Shown piece after piece: positions 1-36,705 of a stretch of 64,000 bases of DNA. Under the pieces are notes generated by a model. It was not told where the DNA came from. It did not search any database and saw only the letters and a program-made list of their open reading frames with translations. The stretch covers positions 1-64,000 of the forward strand of contig NW_025934714.1 of NCBI RefSeq assembly GCF_000764305.2, read 5' to 3'. The stretch comes from Hyalella azteca. Lineage: Eukaryota; Arthropoda; Malacostraca; Amphipoda; Hyalellidae. The translations under genes were made by a program, and so were the position numbers. The number at the start of each line of letters is the position of its first letter. The first letter of the stretch is position 1.

Positions 1-620
1 GTGGAAATGAAGTGGCAGACAGGGCAGCAAACCTTGCGCACTCTAATGACCGCACAGCAAGATCTCAACTGTGCTTTGAGGAATGGATCTTCACTGTGAA
101 GTCACTCACCAATCAAGAATGGACTCACAAATGGTCAGATGACGTACAAGAAACAGGAAAAGGGACCTTCTGAAGAAGCTTGGGACCTGAGATATCTTAT
201 GTGGACTATGGATCGCTGCCACGCTCAGTTGAATGCGCTGTGTCACGTCTACGCCTTGGGCATGCTGGCGTCAATGCTCATCTGACCAGATTCAATTTAG
301 CTGACTCAAGTAACTGCCCAATATGCAATGTGGAGGGCACAATCGGGCACCTCATCCTGCACTGCACACAATTCATCAACCAGCGAAGAGATTTCCATAC
401 TAGACTGGAGGGCCTTTCTCTGCCCTGGGATCTCTCCTCAGCTCTCGGCGGTGGGGATGCCCCAATGCTGCCATCCGACATCTTGGTCAATATTTGCCTA
501 ACTGCAACATGGTGACCAGGCTGTAAATATTCTACCAAGCCTAATTGTACCTTTTCTTTTCACAATTTACTGCTGCACTGGCTGGTGGAGGTGCTAGAAA
601 GTAAAGAGATCTAAAAGTGA
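1..620 (+). mobile_element. 3' fragment of an RNase H-bearing non-LTR retrotransposon (LINE)
   Basis: From base 3 one frame reads GNEVADRAANLAHSND, the usual C-terminal catalytic-Asp block of the RNase H domain of LINE polyproteins. The same frame meets a TGA at 171-173 and then runs open to 515. It carries RLRLGHAG and a CPIC...GHLILHC zinc-knuckle-like motif (Cys-X2-Cys...His-X4-Cys) typical of the end of I/jockey-type LINE ORF2. The internal stop shows the copy is dead. The 5' part lies outside the window. Bases 516-620 look like its 3' untranslated tail; the exact end is not visible. The clade (I, Nimb, Loa or another RNase H LINE) is inferred. Confidence 0.8.
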
Positions 621-1176
621 AGTGAAGTGTCCAAAACCCCATTTGTGCTCAGGCTGGGAGGTGTGCTACCGGCATACCCGAAGCCTACAAGTCAATTATA
701 AAAAATCATATGTTTATGTTAGGCTACACGCTTTTCAGACTAAACTTTAAGCTATGACATGTCATTGTGTCTTAACTCATTCGTGTTAATTACTTAAGTG
801 TTTCTTATTATTAAAATGAAATATTAGATTTTGAAATTCAGTATGAATAATTGAAATATGATTTAGAATTAGCGGTTTTGGACAGCCTTGGAAATCTATC
901 TTTGTTCTCGATGTTAATGATAAGTTTTTCATTCTGGTAAATTTTTCAATGCATCCGAATCATTTGGTACTGAATTTTACCTAGTTTAAGCTTGAAGGCA
1001 AGTTAAACTTGAAGATGCAAGCCAAACCAAACCACATGACCATGTTATGTATAGCCTAATTTTGCAGAGAGTCATCGACTCATCAAAGTTCTTGCTCAAT
1101 AGAATACCTAACTTATTACATTTCAGCAGAGATCTTTTCATTAAGTTGGCTCTAGACTTTTAAATTATAATAAAAA
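621..1176. other. Upstream region of AMPK alpha copy A; no gene seen
   Basis: AT-rich sequence between the LINE tail and the copy A start codon. It presumably holds the promoter and 5' UTR, but I see no TATA box or initiator I would defend and no coding exon. Confidence 0.4.
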
Positions 1177-14938
<13,762 letters not shown>

Positions 14939-15877
14939 ACGCGCCTGCCGCCCACGACTCCTGCCACAACAACTGCACTGAATATCTTCGCCGAGCTGCA
15001 TCAAATCGGGAGCCCACAGCCTACTTACTTGGAATTGTTTGTCGTTATGTGTAGCAGATATTTGAAGAACGCTGGGACAAATCTACGAACAAACCAATTG
15101 CCGTCGAGAGAATTGCGGCAATGATGTCATGCAATTAGTAATGTGTGTTAACAATGGAATTTGCGGGCCATTTTTGTGTTCGAGTGATCGTTAAAATTGT
15201 ATTCGTGTTAACTTCTTAGGTGGGCATGTAGCTTACCAACTGTAGCTACTCCTCTGCTCATTGCACCCTTGTTACTCCATAACGTCGGTTAATTCGATAG
15301 GTTTATGATTTTAATTGCGGATGCCAACCTTGGGAATCCGTCTGGTCAGTTTCAGTTTTTTATTTATTCTGGTTCGATGCCATTTGAAATGAAACTATCT
15401 CTTGTGATTACTAATGTGGCTTCTCACGCCTCCGAATATTAGCTTCGTTTTTCTTTTTTTCGGGTTTTCTGCCACTTCTTTCTTGAGGAAGGTTAAGGGT
15501 ATACAGTTTTACCGTTCTACTCGTAACGTGACGAGAGACGCGTGTGACCTGCTTTCGTCGTGTTTTTTTTTTTGACATTATTTTTTTAATCGGTAACTTT
15601 TATCAATTGTAAATTACATATTATTGAAATAGGTCCACAGCACGTTTGAGCTGCTCACTTATTGGGCGTGTTGCTTGAAATAAATCTATTGCGATATAAC
15701 CCATGTGTACATAGGAGAAACTTGATATATAGAGGGGAATAAAAATGGTGTATTGCTATTATTTAGGACTTTTACACCATGTTCATGGCTGTCACGCTCT
15801 AGTAAATGAATTATTTAGAGCACTCGCACTTTGCTGGCAATATTCAACTGATTAATGAGCGAACGGTTAATGCGTTG
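14939..15877 (+). other. Probable 3' UTR of AMPK alpha copy A
   Basis: Non-coding sequence after the TAG. Candidate poly(A) signals AATAAA are at 15679-15684 and 15738-15743, about 740-800 bp after the stop. No other gene is seen. Confidence 0.5.
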
Positions 15878-16051
15878 AGTTAATGTTTCCGAACTTCTTC
15901 GGTGAATGTTCCCGAACGCTTTGAGTGAACGTTTTCGAAGTTTTCAGTGATCTTTCCCGAATGCTTTGAGTAAACTTTTCCAAACTTCTTCAGTGAATGT
16001 TTCTGAAAGCTTTGAGTGAATGTTTCTGGCTGTGTTGAGTGAACATTTCTA
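15878..16051 (+). repeat. Degenerate 23-bp minisatellite
   Basis: About seven diverged copies of a unit like GTGAATGTTTCCGAACTTCT, alternating with units ending in GCTTTGAG. It creates a 71-codon reverse-strand ORF that is only a repeat by-product. Confidence 0.8.
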
Positions 16052-17659
16052 CACGCCCCCGTCCGGCTGGAGCGTGTTTGTATATGGGAACACAATACAC
16101 AGAGTTTCGCTGATTGCTCATAGTTTGTATTTTGTTTCAGGCTGTGGGTGCACTTCTACAATGAAGCTAAATATGAATGCCTACATTAATTATTATGCCA
16201 AATTTGCTGGGGGAATAAAAGTTGCTGTGTCGATCCCATTGCTACTCTAGACATCGGAAGAATTGCTTGCTATATATATTATAATCGTAATTAGATTTAC
16301 TGCTTCTTTAATAGCCTAATGTAGACTGCAGAGACGTGCCTTAGATTTCATGGTCATTTTATTAATGAATCAGTTTAGGATGTAGACCGAAAAGCTGAAA
16401 AAGTTCTGCCTACATCAAAAATTTATTTGTGAAGCAGGCATCCAATCCTTGCTATCCGCAAAACTTCACGCCGCGACCATCCAGTATGTCAAACTTTTTA
16501 ATCTGAATTCTTGTTTGCGGCCTAATTTTAAAGTATTTATTTTGTATTATCCTTCACTTAGATAAGAATTTAATCGTAGCAAACCCTTTATAGTTGTTAA
16601 AAATACTTGCTTCTGCTCTGCCTCAGGTATGAACTATTGGTGCAATATCATTTTCTTGTTCTATCTGTAGTGCGGATAAAAATTATGATAATTAGAGGAA
16701 TACTGACTGCGTCTCAAAGAGTGCCATTCGACTACAATTTAATGCAAAAACTTCGATGTTTAATCTAATGCACATATTGTATCGAAAAAATATGATTTAT
16801 TTTATTTTTCCGCAATAGTTCGAATGATTTATGTTGATTCTCGTGTATATTATTGTTGCTGCTGTATGCTCGGTACGACAAAATTAATCATTTGTTCCTA
16901 ATTTTAATGATTGCTTCGAGTTTTTAAGACAATAAAAACGGTGTATTTACTTGAGCAAAACTTGTCATTTCTGACTTACGTAAAATCGTCCAAGTCTGAT
17001 CATCTCCATGGCACCTCTTGTTATTCTGAGGCCGGGGAAGAGTGCCTTGCTTTCTCTTAGCTATCGAAGAAATTTCTGAAATTCTGTTAAATGGGATTTT
17101 GGGACTCCCGAAATTTTGTTGTGTTCCTTATTATTGCTCGGCATACATTACTATACAATTTGCGTCTTCTACCGAATGTGAAAGTATTTGTATGTTGCAC
17201 AAACACGGTTTCATCTGTGGAATTTAAATTGCTCAAAAATTTTATTTGTGTAATTGCTGACGCTTTTGGATGAGCAAGATTGAGCGTAAATGCTAACTTA
17301 ATTTTTACGTGATTAAACGGATCCAACCGTATACAAATTTCACGAATATTACTGAAGATTGCGGGGTCTTTTTGAGATTTTTGTGTTAACTTTATACATC
17401 AGAAAATGAGCCTCTCGTCGCTTCTTATTAATTTCGTGTGAATATTAAGGTAAGTTGCTTCAAGGTCTAGTGGTACAACAACGTGGGAGCTATTGTGACC
17501 GAGCGTAAGGGGCCTGATCTGAGTGAACTGGTATCAAATGTATGTGTCTATTCTCTTTGTTTATAATAACGAGAGTGAGTATATAAACTGAATGTTAGAT
17601 GTGTAACGTATACACGAATTACTGACACTTCGTTTATATTATCACCTTTTCGCGCGTCG
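16052..17659. other. Intergenic DNA between copy A and the PHD-finger LINE; no gene seen
   Basis: AT-rich sequence with only short random ORFs. I see no RNA gene or recognisable transposon in it. Confidence 0.6.
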
Positions 17660-17675
17660 CTGTGATAACCGTTTC
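17660..17675. repeat. Candidate 5' target-site duplication of the PHD-finger LINE
   Basis: CTGTGATAACCGTTTC here and CTGTGATTACCGTTTC at 21318-21333 match at 15 of 16 bases and bracket the element exactly after its GTAAAAA tail. Confidence 0.65.
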
Positions 17676-20600
17676 AAATGCCCCCGATCTCACTACGTCT
17701 TCGTCGTGAGGATGTGAAGATACTCTGGCCTGCGCGTCGGCCGGATGCTCGGCATACTCGTGGGCAGGGCCATACGGCAGAGGCCCCCTCGCACGGATCG
17801 CTGCCGGACGGAGTCTCCTCCTCATTTTTTCACCGTAGGGAAGGGGAACCTTGGCCTCCCCTTCCCCCTACCCACATCTTTGACCGCCTATCTTTCCAGG
17901 GGCACCTTATGCCCTTCTCTCCTCCCAACTTTTCTTCCCACTCGTCCTTCTCCTGACCCAGGGTATCCATCCCAACCTTGGCCCGCACCCCTGCTCAGTC
18001 TGCTTCCTCCCGGTTACGTGGCGAGGATATTATTTTCGGTGCTCCAGGTGTAATGCCTGGACCCACGAGCAATGCTCTGGATTGCGCTCCATTAATCTCT
18101 ACTCCGAAGACTGGATCTGCCCTACTTGCAGACGGTCTGACCCTATCCCAGCCAGACCCTCCTCACCTCTGCGTCCTCCAGTTCAACTGCAATGGGGTGC
18201 AATCCAGTGCAGCTGAACTGGCTGCCTACCTCGCCAAGAACGACGGGGCGGTTGCTTGTCTCCAAGAGACCAAGCTATCTACTGCATCCCGCTCCCCCTC
18301 CTTTCCCGGATACGCGCTGGAGCGCAGGGACCGCCCCGGAGATCACGGTGGCGGTCTCTTCATCCTGATCCGCCACGATGTCCCGTACACCGGGCGAGAC
18401 ATCTCTCCCCTCCCACGCGGCGACACCACCATGGAGGCCATAGCAATCTCCACCCCTCTTAATGGCTCCCCACTTTGCATCATCAATGTTTACATCCCAC
18501 CGGCCTCCTCCTGCCCCCGGGATATTCCCAGGAGCTCTCAGACATTGTCTCCATACCGGGCGACTGTCTGATACCGGGCGACTGATCATTCCTCCTGGTT
18601 CTCCCATACGGAAGACCAGAGAGCCGCATCGCGAATGGCCGTAGTCGACGACCTCGTCGCCGGTTCCTCCCTCGCTTACCTCAATGAGGACTTCCATACC
18701 CGCCTTCCCTCCCATGGCCCGCCCTCCTCACCGGACCTCGATATCATTTAGCGGTCATCTACTCCTCAACACCTGGATCCCTCAAGTCGCTCTTAACTCG
18801 GACCACCGGCCCCTCCCGATTCATTTCCCTTCTTCCGTCGACTCCCCTACCCCCCGGGCCGCCCGCTCTTACGTCAACTTTAAAAAAGCTGACTGGTCCG
18901 CCTACACGGCAGCCAACGAAGCGTCACTCGATTTGGTCCCTCCCCCCACTTCGTGGGGCGGTGAGTCGACCTTGAGAGAAGTCTTGACGACTGCTGCCAG
19001 ACAGCATATCTCTGCGGGTTCCGGAAGGACTTCTCCCCCTCTGTCAACCCTGGCACCCGGTTGCTCGTCGTGCAATGGGATGACATCAGGGCGCGTAATC
19101 CAACCGACCCCTGGCTCCCATAACTCAACCTGGAAATTAGCATGTCCATTCAGGTCCATGCAAGGAACACATTGCGAACACATCTTGCGTCGTGCAGCAG
19201 GCGCACACACCAGTCTAAGCACAGGAATCTCCTTCGCTCCCTTGCCGGAAAGCGAAACCGCCCTCCTCCCAATCAGCTAATTCAATTTGGTCTGAATTCC
19301 CTCTCCTCCCAGCGCAAGATTTCTTCCGCTTTCTGCAAGTTATTTACTTCGAACGCTCCTCACTCCCAAAGCCCCTCCACCCGCCGCCTCATACGTCGAA
19401 TCCTGGCTGAACATCCCCTTGATAGGGACTTCTCCCCTTTCACACCCGACATGGTGAAGCTTACCATCGCAGCCGCCAACAACTCTTCCGCTCGAGGTCC
19501 AGACGGCCTCACGGTCCTTCATCTTAAGAGCCTCGGCCCACGTGGTCTCCAGTTCCTCACCCGTATTTTTAACATCTCCGTCTCCACATCCTCTATCCCA
19601 TGCATTTGGAAAAATTCAATAATTATTCCAATCGTCAAACCGGGCAAACCCGGAAACCAGGGCTCTTCATACCGCCCTATCTCCCTCTTCTGCCCTGCAG
19701 CCAAGATCCTAGAGCGTCTTGTGCTCCCTTACATCTTAGGATCCTTCACTACTGTCCCTTTGCAACATGGTTTCAAACCGAGACACTCCACAGTCACCGC
19801 CCTCCTCCCCCTCGCGCACCAGATCACGACGGGTTTTAACTCTTGGTGCCCTCCGGCCCGCACAGTCGCCTCTGCAGTCGACCTCTCGAAGGCTCTCGAC
19901 AGTGTCGACCACCCTCTCCTCCTAAGCATGATCGCGGCCTCGGACCGACATCGCAACCTGGTCCGCTGGCTGTGCTGCTACCTCAGAGGCAGCCGGCATC
20001 TTGCCTCTACCTGAGAACACAATCGCCTTTCAGAGCCATCCATTTGGGCGTTCCCCAGGGCTCGGTCATCACGCCGGCCCTCTTTAACCACTTCATCTCC
20101 AATATCCCAGTGCTGATCCCCGACATAGCCTCATACACAGACGACCTTAACATCTTCGTGTCGTCCCCGAGGCTCGACGCTGCGGAGGCTGAGCTCGCCG
20201 TGCTCCTTCGCAGCGTCTCAGATTGGTCGGCTGACAAGAAACTGGGCTTGGCTCCGGGCAAGTCCTCGGTCAAGCTCTTCACCCCAGATACGCACCAATC
20301 CCAATCCCACCCATCTGTCACTACCTGCAACGGCATCATCCCTTTGGATAAAACCCCCAAAATCCTAGGCGTCACCTGGGATACGCACTTCACTTTCTCC
20401 CCTCATGTAAGAGCCATAGCCATGAAAGCGACGGGCTCTCTTCGCATCTTGAAACCTAACCTAACCTTAAAAGCCCTTGCTGGTACCAACTGGGGCTTCT
20501 CCAAGGCGGACACCAGAATTGCCACCTACCGAACCATCACGCGCCCAATCCTCAACTACGCGGCCCCTTCTGGTACCCTATCGCCTTGCGCACAGCAATT

Positions 20601-21317
20601 GCCAGTCTACAAACAATACAAAACACTGCATTGAGACTAGCCACCGGCTGCCTCAAAATGGCCTCCATCGCCCATCTTCACCAGGAGACCGGCGTCCTCC
20701 CTTTGTCCGCGCCCCTGGACCTGGCTTGTGCCCAGTTCCTTACCTGCGCCCTCCCATACCTCATTCCGCATTGTTTCTGCTCCACTCGGGGACCGCCCCA
20801 TGAAAGCCTCCATTCAGTTGAGGTTCGGCCACCTTGTCACACCACTCTTGGCAAATGGATCTTGCCCGCCGGTGCCTACGGAGAGGCCAAGCGGTCTCTC
20901 CGCAGGGAGATCGCCTCCTGCGTTGCGGCGACTGACGCTATAAACGTCATCCTCGCTGCTCCACCACCGCCGATTGCATCTGTGGAGGCCTCACTCCCTC
21001 GCCCCCTACCGTTCGGCGCTATCCCAGCTCTGCTCAGGTTACTGCAGCTCCCTGGCGTCCTACTCCGCTAGGATCGGACGTTCCCCTAACTCCGCCTGCC
21101 CGGAGTGCAGAAACCCCCCCCCTCCAGTCGGTCCAGCATCTCTTCGCCTGCGCCACCTTCCCCACGTCCCTCAGCGTCTCTTCACTGTGGGACAGTCCCG
21201 TGGAGTCAGCTGCATTCCTGGCCACCCTCTCTGCCTTCGCCCATCTCCCTCCCCTTCCGGTGCGTGATGGACGCAATAAACAACAACAACCGTTTCTAAT
21301 TCCATGCCCCGTAAAAA
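17676..21317 (+). mobile_element. Decayed non-LTR retrotransposon with PHD finger, AP endonuclease and reverse transcriptase
   Basis: GC-rich against its surroundings. In order: a 2A-like remnant GIHPNLGP (17962-17985), a full Cys4-His-Cys3 PHD finger (17992-18129), AP endonuclease pieces (VLQFNCNGVQ, CLQETKL, RPGDHGGGL, later NSDHRPL; about 18165-18850), reverse transcriptase (RGPDGLT, SYRPISL, GVPQGSV, ASYTDDLNIF; about 19490-20600) and a C-terminal SARIGRSPNSACPEC / HLFAC zinc-knuckle. Several frame changes (about 18150, 18560, 20000, 20570) and stops make it inactive. The 3' end GTAAAAA abuts one of two direct repeats. No RNase H is seen. Best fit is the jockey/CR1-type group, clade unresolved. 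Confidence 0.85.
17992..18129 (+). other. PHD-type zinc finger of the LINE
   Basis: In frame 1 the spacing is C-X2-C-X12-C-X2-C-X4-H-X2-C-X14-C-X2-C with the conserved Trp two residues before the last Cys pair (DWICPTC). This is the PHD pattern. It is preceded directly by GIHPNLGP. The endonuclease continues in frame 2, so a frameshift separates them in this copy. Confidence 0.8.
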
Positions 21318-21333
21318 CTGTGATTACCGTTTC
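21318..21333. repeat. Candidate 3' target-site duplication of the PHD-finger LINE
   Basis: See 17660-17675. An 18-bp stretch beginning ACCGTTTCTA also occurs twice here (21289-21306 inside the LINE tail, 21326-21343 outside it, one mismatch). Confidence 0.6.
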
Positions 21334-22959
21334 TAGTTCCATGAACCAATTTGTACTTACTGGCTTTAAATGATTGATAAACAGACGTGCTGGAAGTGCA
21401 CGCTAACTTGATGCATTCGATGCGTAAGAGCGGTTTTGTAAATTAACATATGAATTAGTGAAAGTCCTTGAATTAAACCACTTATAATAATTGAAGCGCA
21501 GTAAAATAAAAGTGTCTGGGAACTCTCTGGGAAGTGACCAGTGGAACGATGGGGCTTTGTAATAGTTGCTCTGAAAAAGCTATCAGTAAAAAATCCAAAT
21601 GGAATGATATCAAATTACATTTAATTATTGTTTAACTGATACCAGAAAATTAATTCATAGGCACCACTGCCAAGAGCCCTACGTACCGGGTATTTGTCAC
21701 GATATTCTACCTACTACTCACCAATAACTCTAATCCAGAACCATGACTATAATCTTTCTCAGTTTCTGTGTCTGTGGACGGTGGACGAAAAGCGTATCTT
21801 GATTCTAGTATCGAGACGGCTTTCCACGGCTCCGCCATGGAGTGTTCTCCTCAGCGCGTCAGCAGGTGCTAGAGTTTGAGCCGTTCAGACTGCAGGCAGC
21901 TTGAGTTAGGCAGGGTTTTCAATGAGTTGGTAGACAGCCAATTAATTAAAAGTAATTTAAGTGATTAACCACTATAACTCAAAACTCGGTCGTGGGGCCA
22001 CTGTCCACATTGAACTAGTCCACAGAGGCTCTCGCAAATTTGAAGAGAAAAAAATCGAGACGGTAGCTAGGCATGACATGTCAGCCAACAGCCACTAGCT
22101 AGGCTCCAGTCCGCACCACTCACCAGGACACCAGCCTCTGGACTGTGAGGAGACACGAGAAAGTCAGCTGCGTCATGCGTGCATTGAGTAAACATCTACC
22201 TACTAGGCTACTACCTACTGTACCTAGTTTGCTTCGTAGTTCGTCCTTGATTATGGCAAACGAAAGCAGAGACTTTTTAGACTCTTCCAGAGTTCCAGTC
22301 TTCCTTTCTTCAGATTCTTGATCCTGCATACCTAGTTTCTTTTGGGCTTTGACATAGGTAGCCTAGGTAGGCTATTGGCCTATTGCATAATTTGCATTTG
22401 CTATCAAGTATCAATATCAACATTATTTCAAATTTGTTGTTATTATCTCTTTGCTATGCAAATTTATTATTATTCATACTTGTCCAAGTCTGTCTGTCCC
22501 TACCTATTTATAATCTCTTGGAGAGAATAATTTTTTTCTGGTTTGTGTTGCTTTGACTATTAAGCTCTATAAATGGTAAATACATCATTTCCATACTATT
22601 ACTAGCAACTAGCCTAAATTTTGTTATCTGCAATTCTGCATCACCATTTTGAAGTTTTAACATGTGATTGTAGAAAATATAATCCTATTCACAACTTCTG
22701 ACTGCTCAGAGTCGTGGTCAGCTAACACAACTGTCTAACCAAACTCCAGCAAATGCTGATCTTGGCTAACTACATCATGTCCAGGAGCTGAGGAGCATAC
22801 AGACACATCTGTCATGTGTATGATACAATTGCTTGATGTATCTGGTCTCTTAAATTTTTGTCAACAATAATAATTGTTCAGCAGATAACATTTAAAAATC
22901 CTTCAGATGAATAGTTAGAGGCAAGTAAATTTAGGAATTAGTGTCCTGTCCTTCACAAC
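21334..22959. other. Intergenic DNA; no gene seen
   Basis: No ORF with recognisable content, no RNA gene and no clear repeat boundary. Confidence 0.6.
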
Positions 22960-25220
22960 TATAACCCTTGCAAAAATACATGAGTGCAGTAGTTGCAACT
23001 TGCAACACTACACTTTACACTAATCAGTAGTTTATCATCATTGTAGACTTCAATCAACATTCACCACTATGGGGACTCTTGCAACAGGTCCAACTTCACA
23101 AGCAGAAGTAGTGAAAGATTGCTGGAAATCTACAATTTTGTATTGCTCTATGATGCAGACACCTCAACATGCATCAGCAACCAAATTATTACAACTTCTT
23201 GTCATGACCTCTGCATAGCACATGTCAATTTGGACATCCTTGTGGAGCTGCATTGGGACAGTGACATTTGCTTTGAACATTTTCCCCCTGGAAATTGCAT
23301 TCAGCTTTAGATGTGCCAAGTGCAGCATAGATCCCTGAAAAAACTGGGCCTTGAAACATGCTGAATAAAGAAAGTGGACTGGACCGCTTTGTTTATCCAA
23401 AGCAGCAGAACTCTTAAGCAAAATGCTTGCCTCTCTTGATTTGGAAACCCTTGACCAGTGCAAAGTCCAAAAAATTAAATCATTAAAATCATTAAATCAT
23501 TAAAAATCATTCCATGGTGGGATAAAGAGCGCAAAGTTGCTGTTGGAGGCAGGAAAAGTGCAAAAACCTTCTCAGGAGCCATCCAACTTCCTCAAACTTT
23601 ATATGCAACAATGTTGTGTTGCCATGGCAAGCAAAACATACTGCCCTGAAAGAGAAGACTGAAATAAGTTTTCAGTTTTCTGGGGAGCACCACACCTTCT
23701 TTTAAAGTATGACATGCAATTAAGAGCATTGGTGGAGAAGAAGGCTCCAATTGACAACCACTCCACTTCAAATTATGCAGTTGCAATGCTGTTCCTTGAG
23801 CATTTTGCACATGACTTATCCAGTGCTGAAGATTGAGTGGGATATGGGGAGGTGATTGGAGAGGTGGAAAGTGCAGTGAGAGGTGCCTATGGGCCAACTT
23901 GTCCTGAAATTAGTCTGCAAGAGCTCCAAACATCTATCCAGTCACTAGAGAATACTTCAGATGGGAATGATCTTCTTTCAAATGCCTTCCTAAGCAAGAG
24001 CCCAGATCACATCAAAACTGAGCTCCTCAACCTTTGCAACACCAGCTGTGTCAGTGGAGTAGTACTAGTTTCATGGAAGCAGGGAGTCATCTGCCCCATA
24101 ATAAAGCCCATAAAGGCCCCAACTCTAGTCAACTCCTACAGACCCATCACCTTGCTGTCATGCATAGGAAAACTTATTGAGAGAATTATCCAAAGACGAA
24201 TTGAACACTACATTGAAACCTAGTACTTAAACTTATTGAGAGAATTATCCAAAGACAAATTGAACACTACATTGAAACCTAGTACTTAACCCCACCCAAA
24301 CTGGTTACCAAGGTTGCTGGAGAAATGTCCATGCACCATGGGCATTTTGGATGTGCTAACACATACCATTAGACAGAAAACTTGAGTATGCTGTCTTTCC
24401 TTCAAACTTAGTGATATCCCTGCAAAAGTAATGCAAAAACTGAAGGTGATTCAGTCCAGTGCACTGAGAATTGTCCATGGTGCAGTTAACACATCTCTTA
24501 TTACTTCCTTAGAGATTGAAGCCCACATACTGCCAGTGGAGATCGGGTTCAATTACCTGTTTTTAATATGTTACCTGAAAATATAGTGGTAGAGGTACAT
24601 CTCAGGGTATATATATATATATACATCTGGAAATGAGATCTGCCATGAAGTTGTTGTCTCGGAGCATAAATTTGCCAATAGTTACTTCTCTATAAGAGCC
24701 AAAGTCTCCTAACAGTTGTAGTGGTTCCCAGTTTTAAAAGAATTTCACCCATCATTTCACCCATCCCTCCACATCTCAGCTTGGAATCTCACAATCAGCT
24801 TTCCACCCATATTACCTGCACGCTGCACCCATATTACCTACTCCATCTGACATTAACAGGGGGTATGTTCAATGAGTACTGCCACAAAAATTTGTTATCC
24901 TATGTGCCCATATACACTGATGGATCAAAGCACAGCACTGGCTCTACAGCTGCAGCCATGTATATATACCAAATCTTCAGAATGTCACTATATGGAAGTT
25001 GAACCCTTCCCATACAGTCATTGGTTCAGAATTATTTGCAATATGCAAGGCCTTGCAGTTCTGCTGCTTGGACCCAAGGCTCAGCTCAGAAAATATTCTG
25101 CTGTTAACATATTTCTGGTCAGCATTATGAGTTATCAATACCATCATCAGCCCATAGAGTATGTTATCAAAATTCTAGAGTTAATTCACAAAAGGCAAGC
25201 CTCCACAGTACTACAATGAG
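22960..25220 (+). mobile_element. Highly degraded LINE with endonuclease, reverse transcriptase and RNase H remnants
   Basis: Pieces in element order: endonuclease VDFNQHSPLWG (about 23048-23080) and a diverged C-terminal part to 23310; PWWDKERK-like linker (about 23515); reverse transcriptase N-half in the ORF 23837-24223 (GVICPIIKPIKAPTLVNSYR, ITLLSCIGKLIERII); then loss of the catalytic palm; thumb/connection VIQSSALRIVHGA...EIEAHILPVE (about 24448-24550); and RNase H PIYTDGSK (about 24907) plus HTVIGSELFAICKALQF. Many stops and frame changes. The order EN-RT-RNase H matches the type of the fragment at 1-620. Confidence 0.75.
24172..24289 (+). repeat. 59-bp tandem duplication inside the degraded LINE
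   Basis: The segment 24172-24230 (ACTTATTGAGAG...) is repeated at 24231-24289 with one substitution, so the duplication is much younger than the LINE decay around it. Confidence 0.95.
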
Positions 25221-25472
25221 TGCATGTATCTTTTTTTAGCTATTAAAAGATTTTTTATGATGTGTCTGTGACCAATCTAACTATCTTGATCAGAGGTCTG
25301 CATGCACTCCTTTTCTAATGGTAGAATTTGTACCCAGAAGTTTACTCAATGTTAATTTTCTACCTGTCATCCCTCATTATTAGCATTAATTCTTTTATAA
25401 TATCAATAACAGGCTTTGGAAAGTCAGCAACATCTATGTTTGATTAATCCTTTGAATATATATGTGTGGAAG
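25221..25472. other. Upstream region of AMPK alpha copy B
   Basis: Only about 250 bp separate the LINE remnant from the copy B start codon. An in-frame ATG at 25416 precedes the chosen start by 19 codons; the ATG at 25473 is preferred because MDL matches copy A. No promoter motif is claimed. Confidence 0.4.

Positions 25473-36705
<11,233 letters not shown>

Noticed and set aside
15880..16095. 71-aa reverse ORF rich in Lys/Ser/His
   Set aside because: Product of the degenerate 23-bp minisatellite.
18275..18715. 146-aa reverse-strand ORF and similar reverse ORFs in 18.2-21.4 kb
   Set aside because: GC-rich antisense shadows of the LINE endonuclease and RT.
25416..25472. Upstream in-frame ATG adding 19 residues to copy B
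   Set aside because: The added residues have no AMPK similarity; the ATG at 25473 aligns with the copy A start. Not excluded as a minor start.
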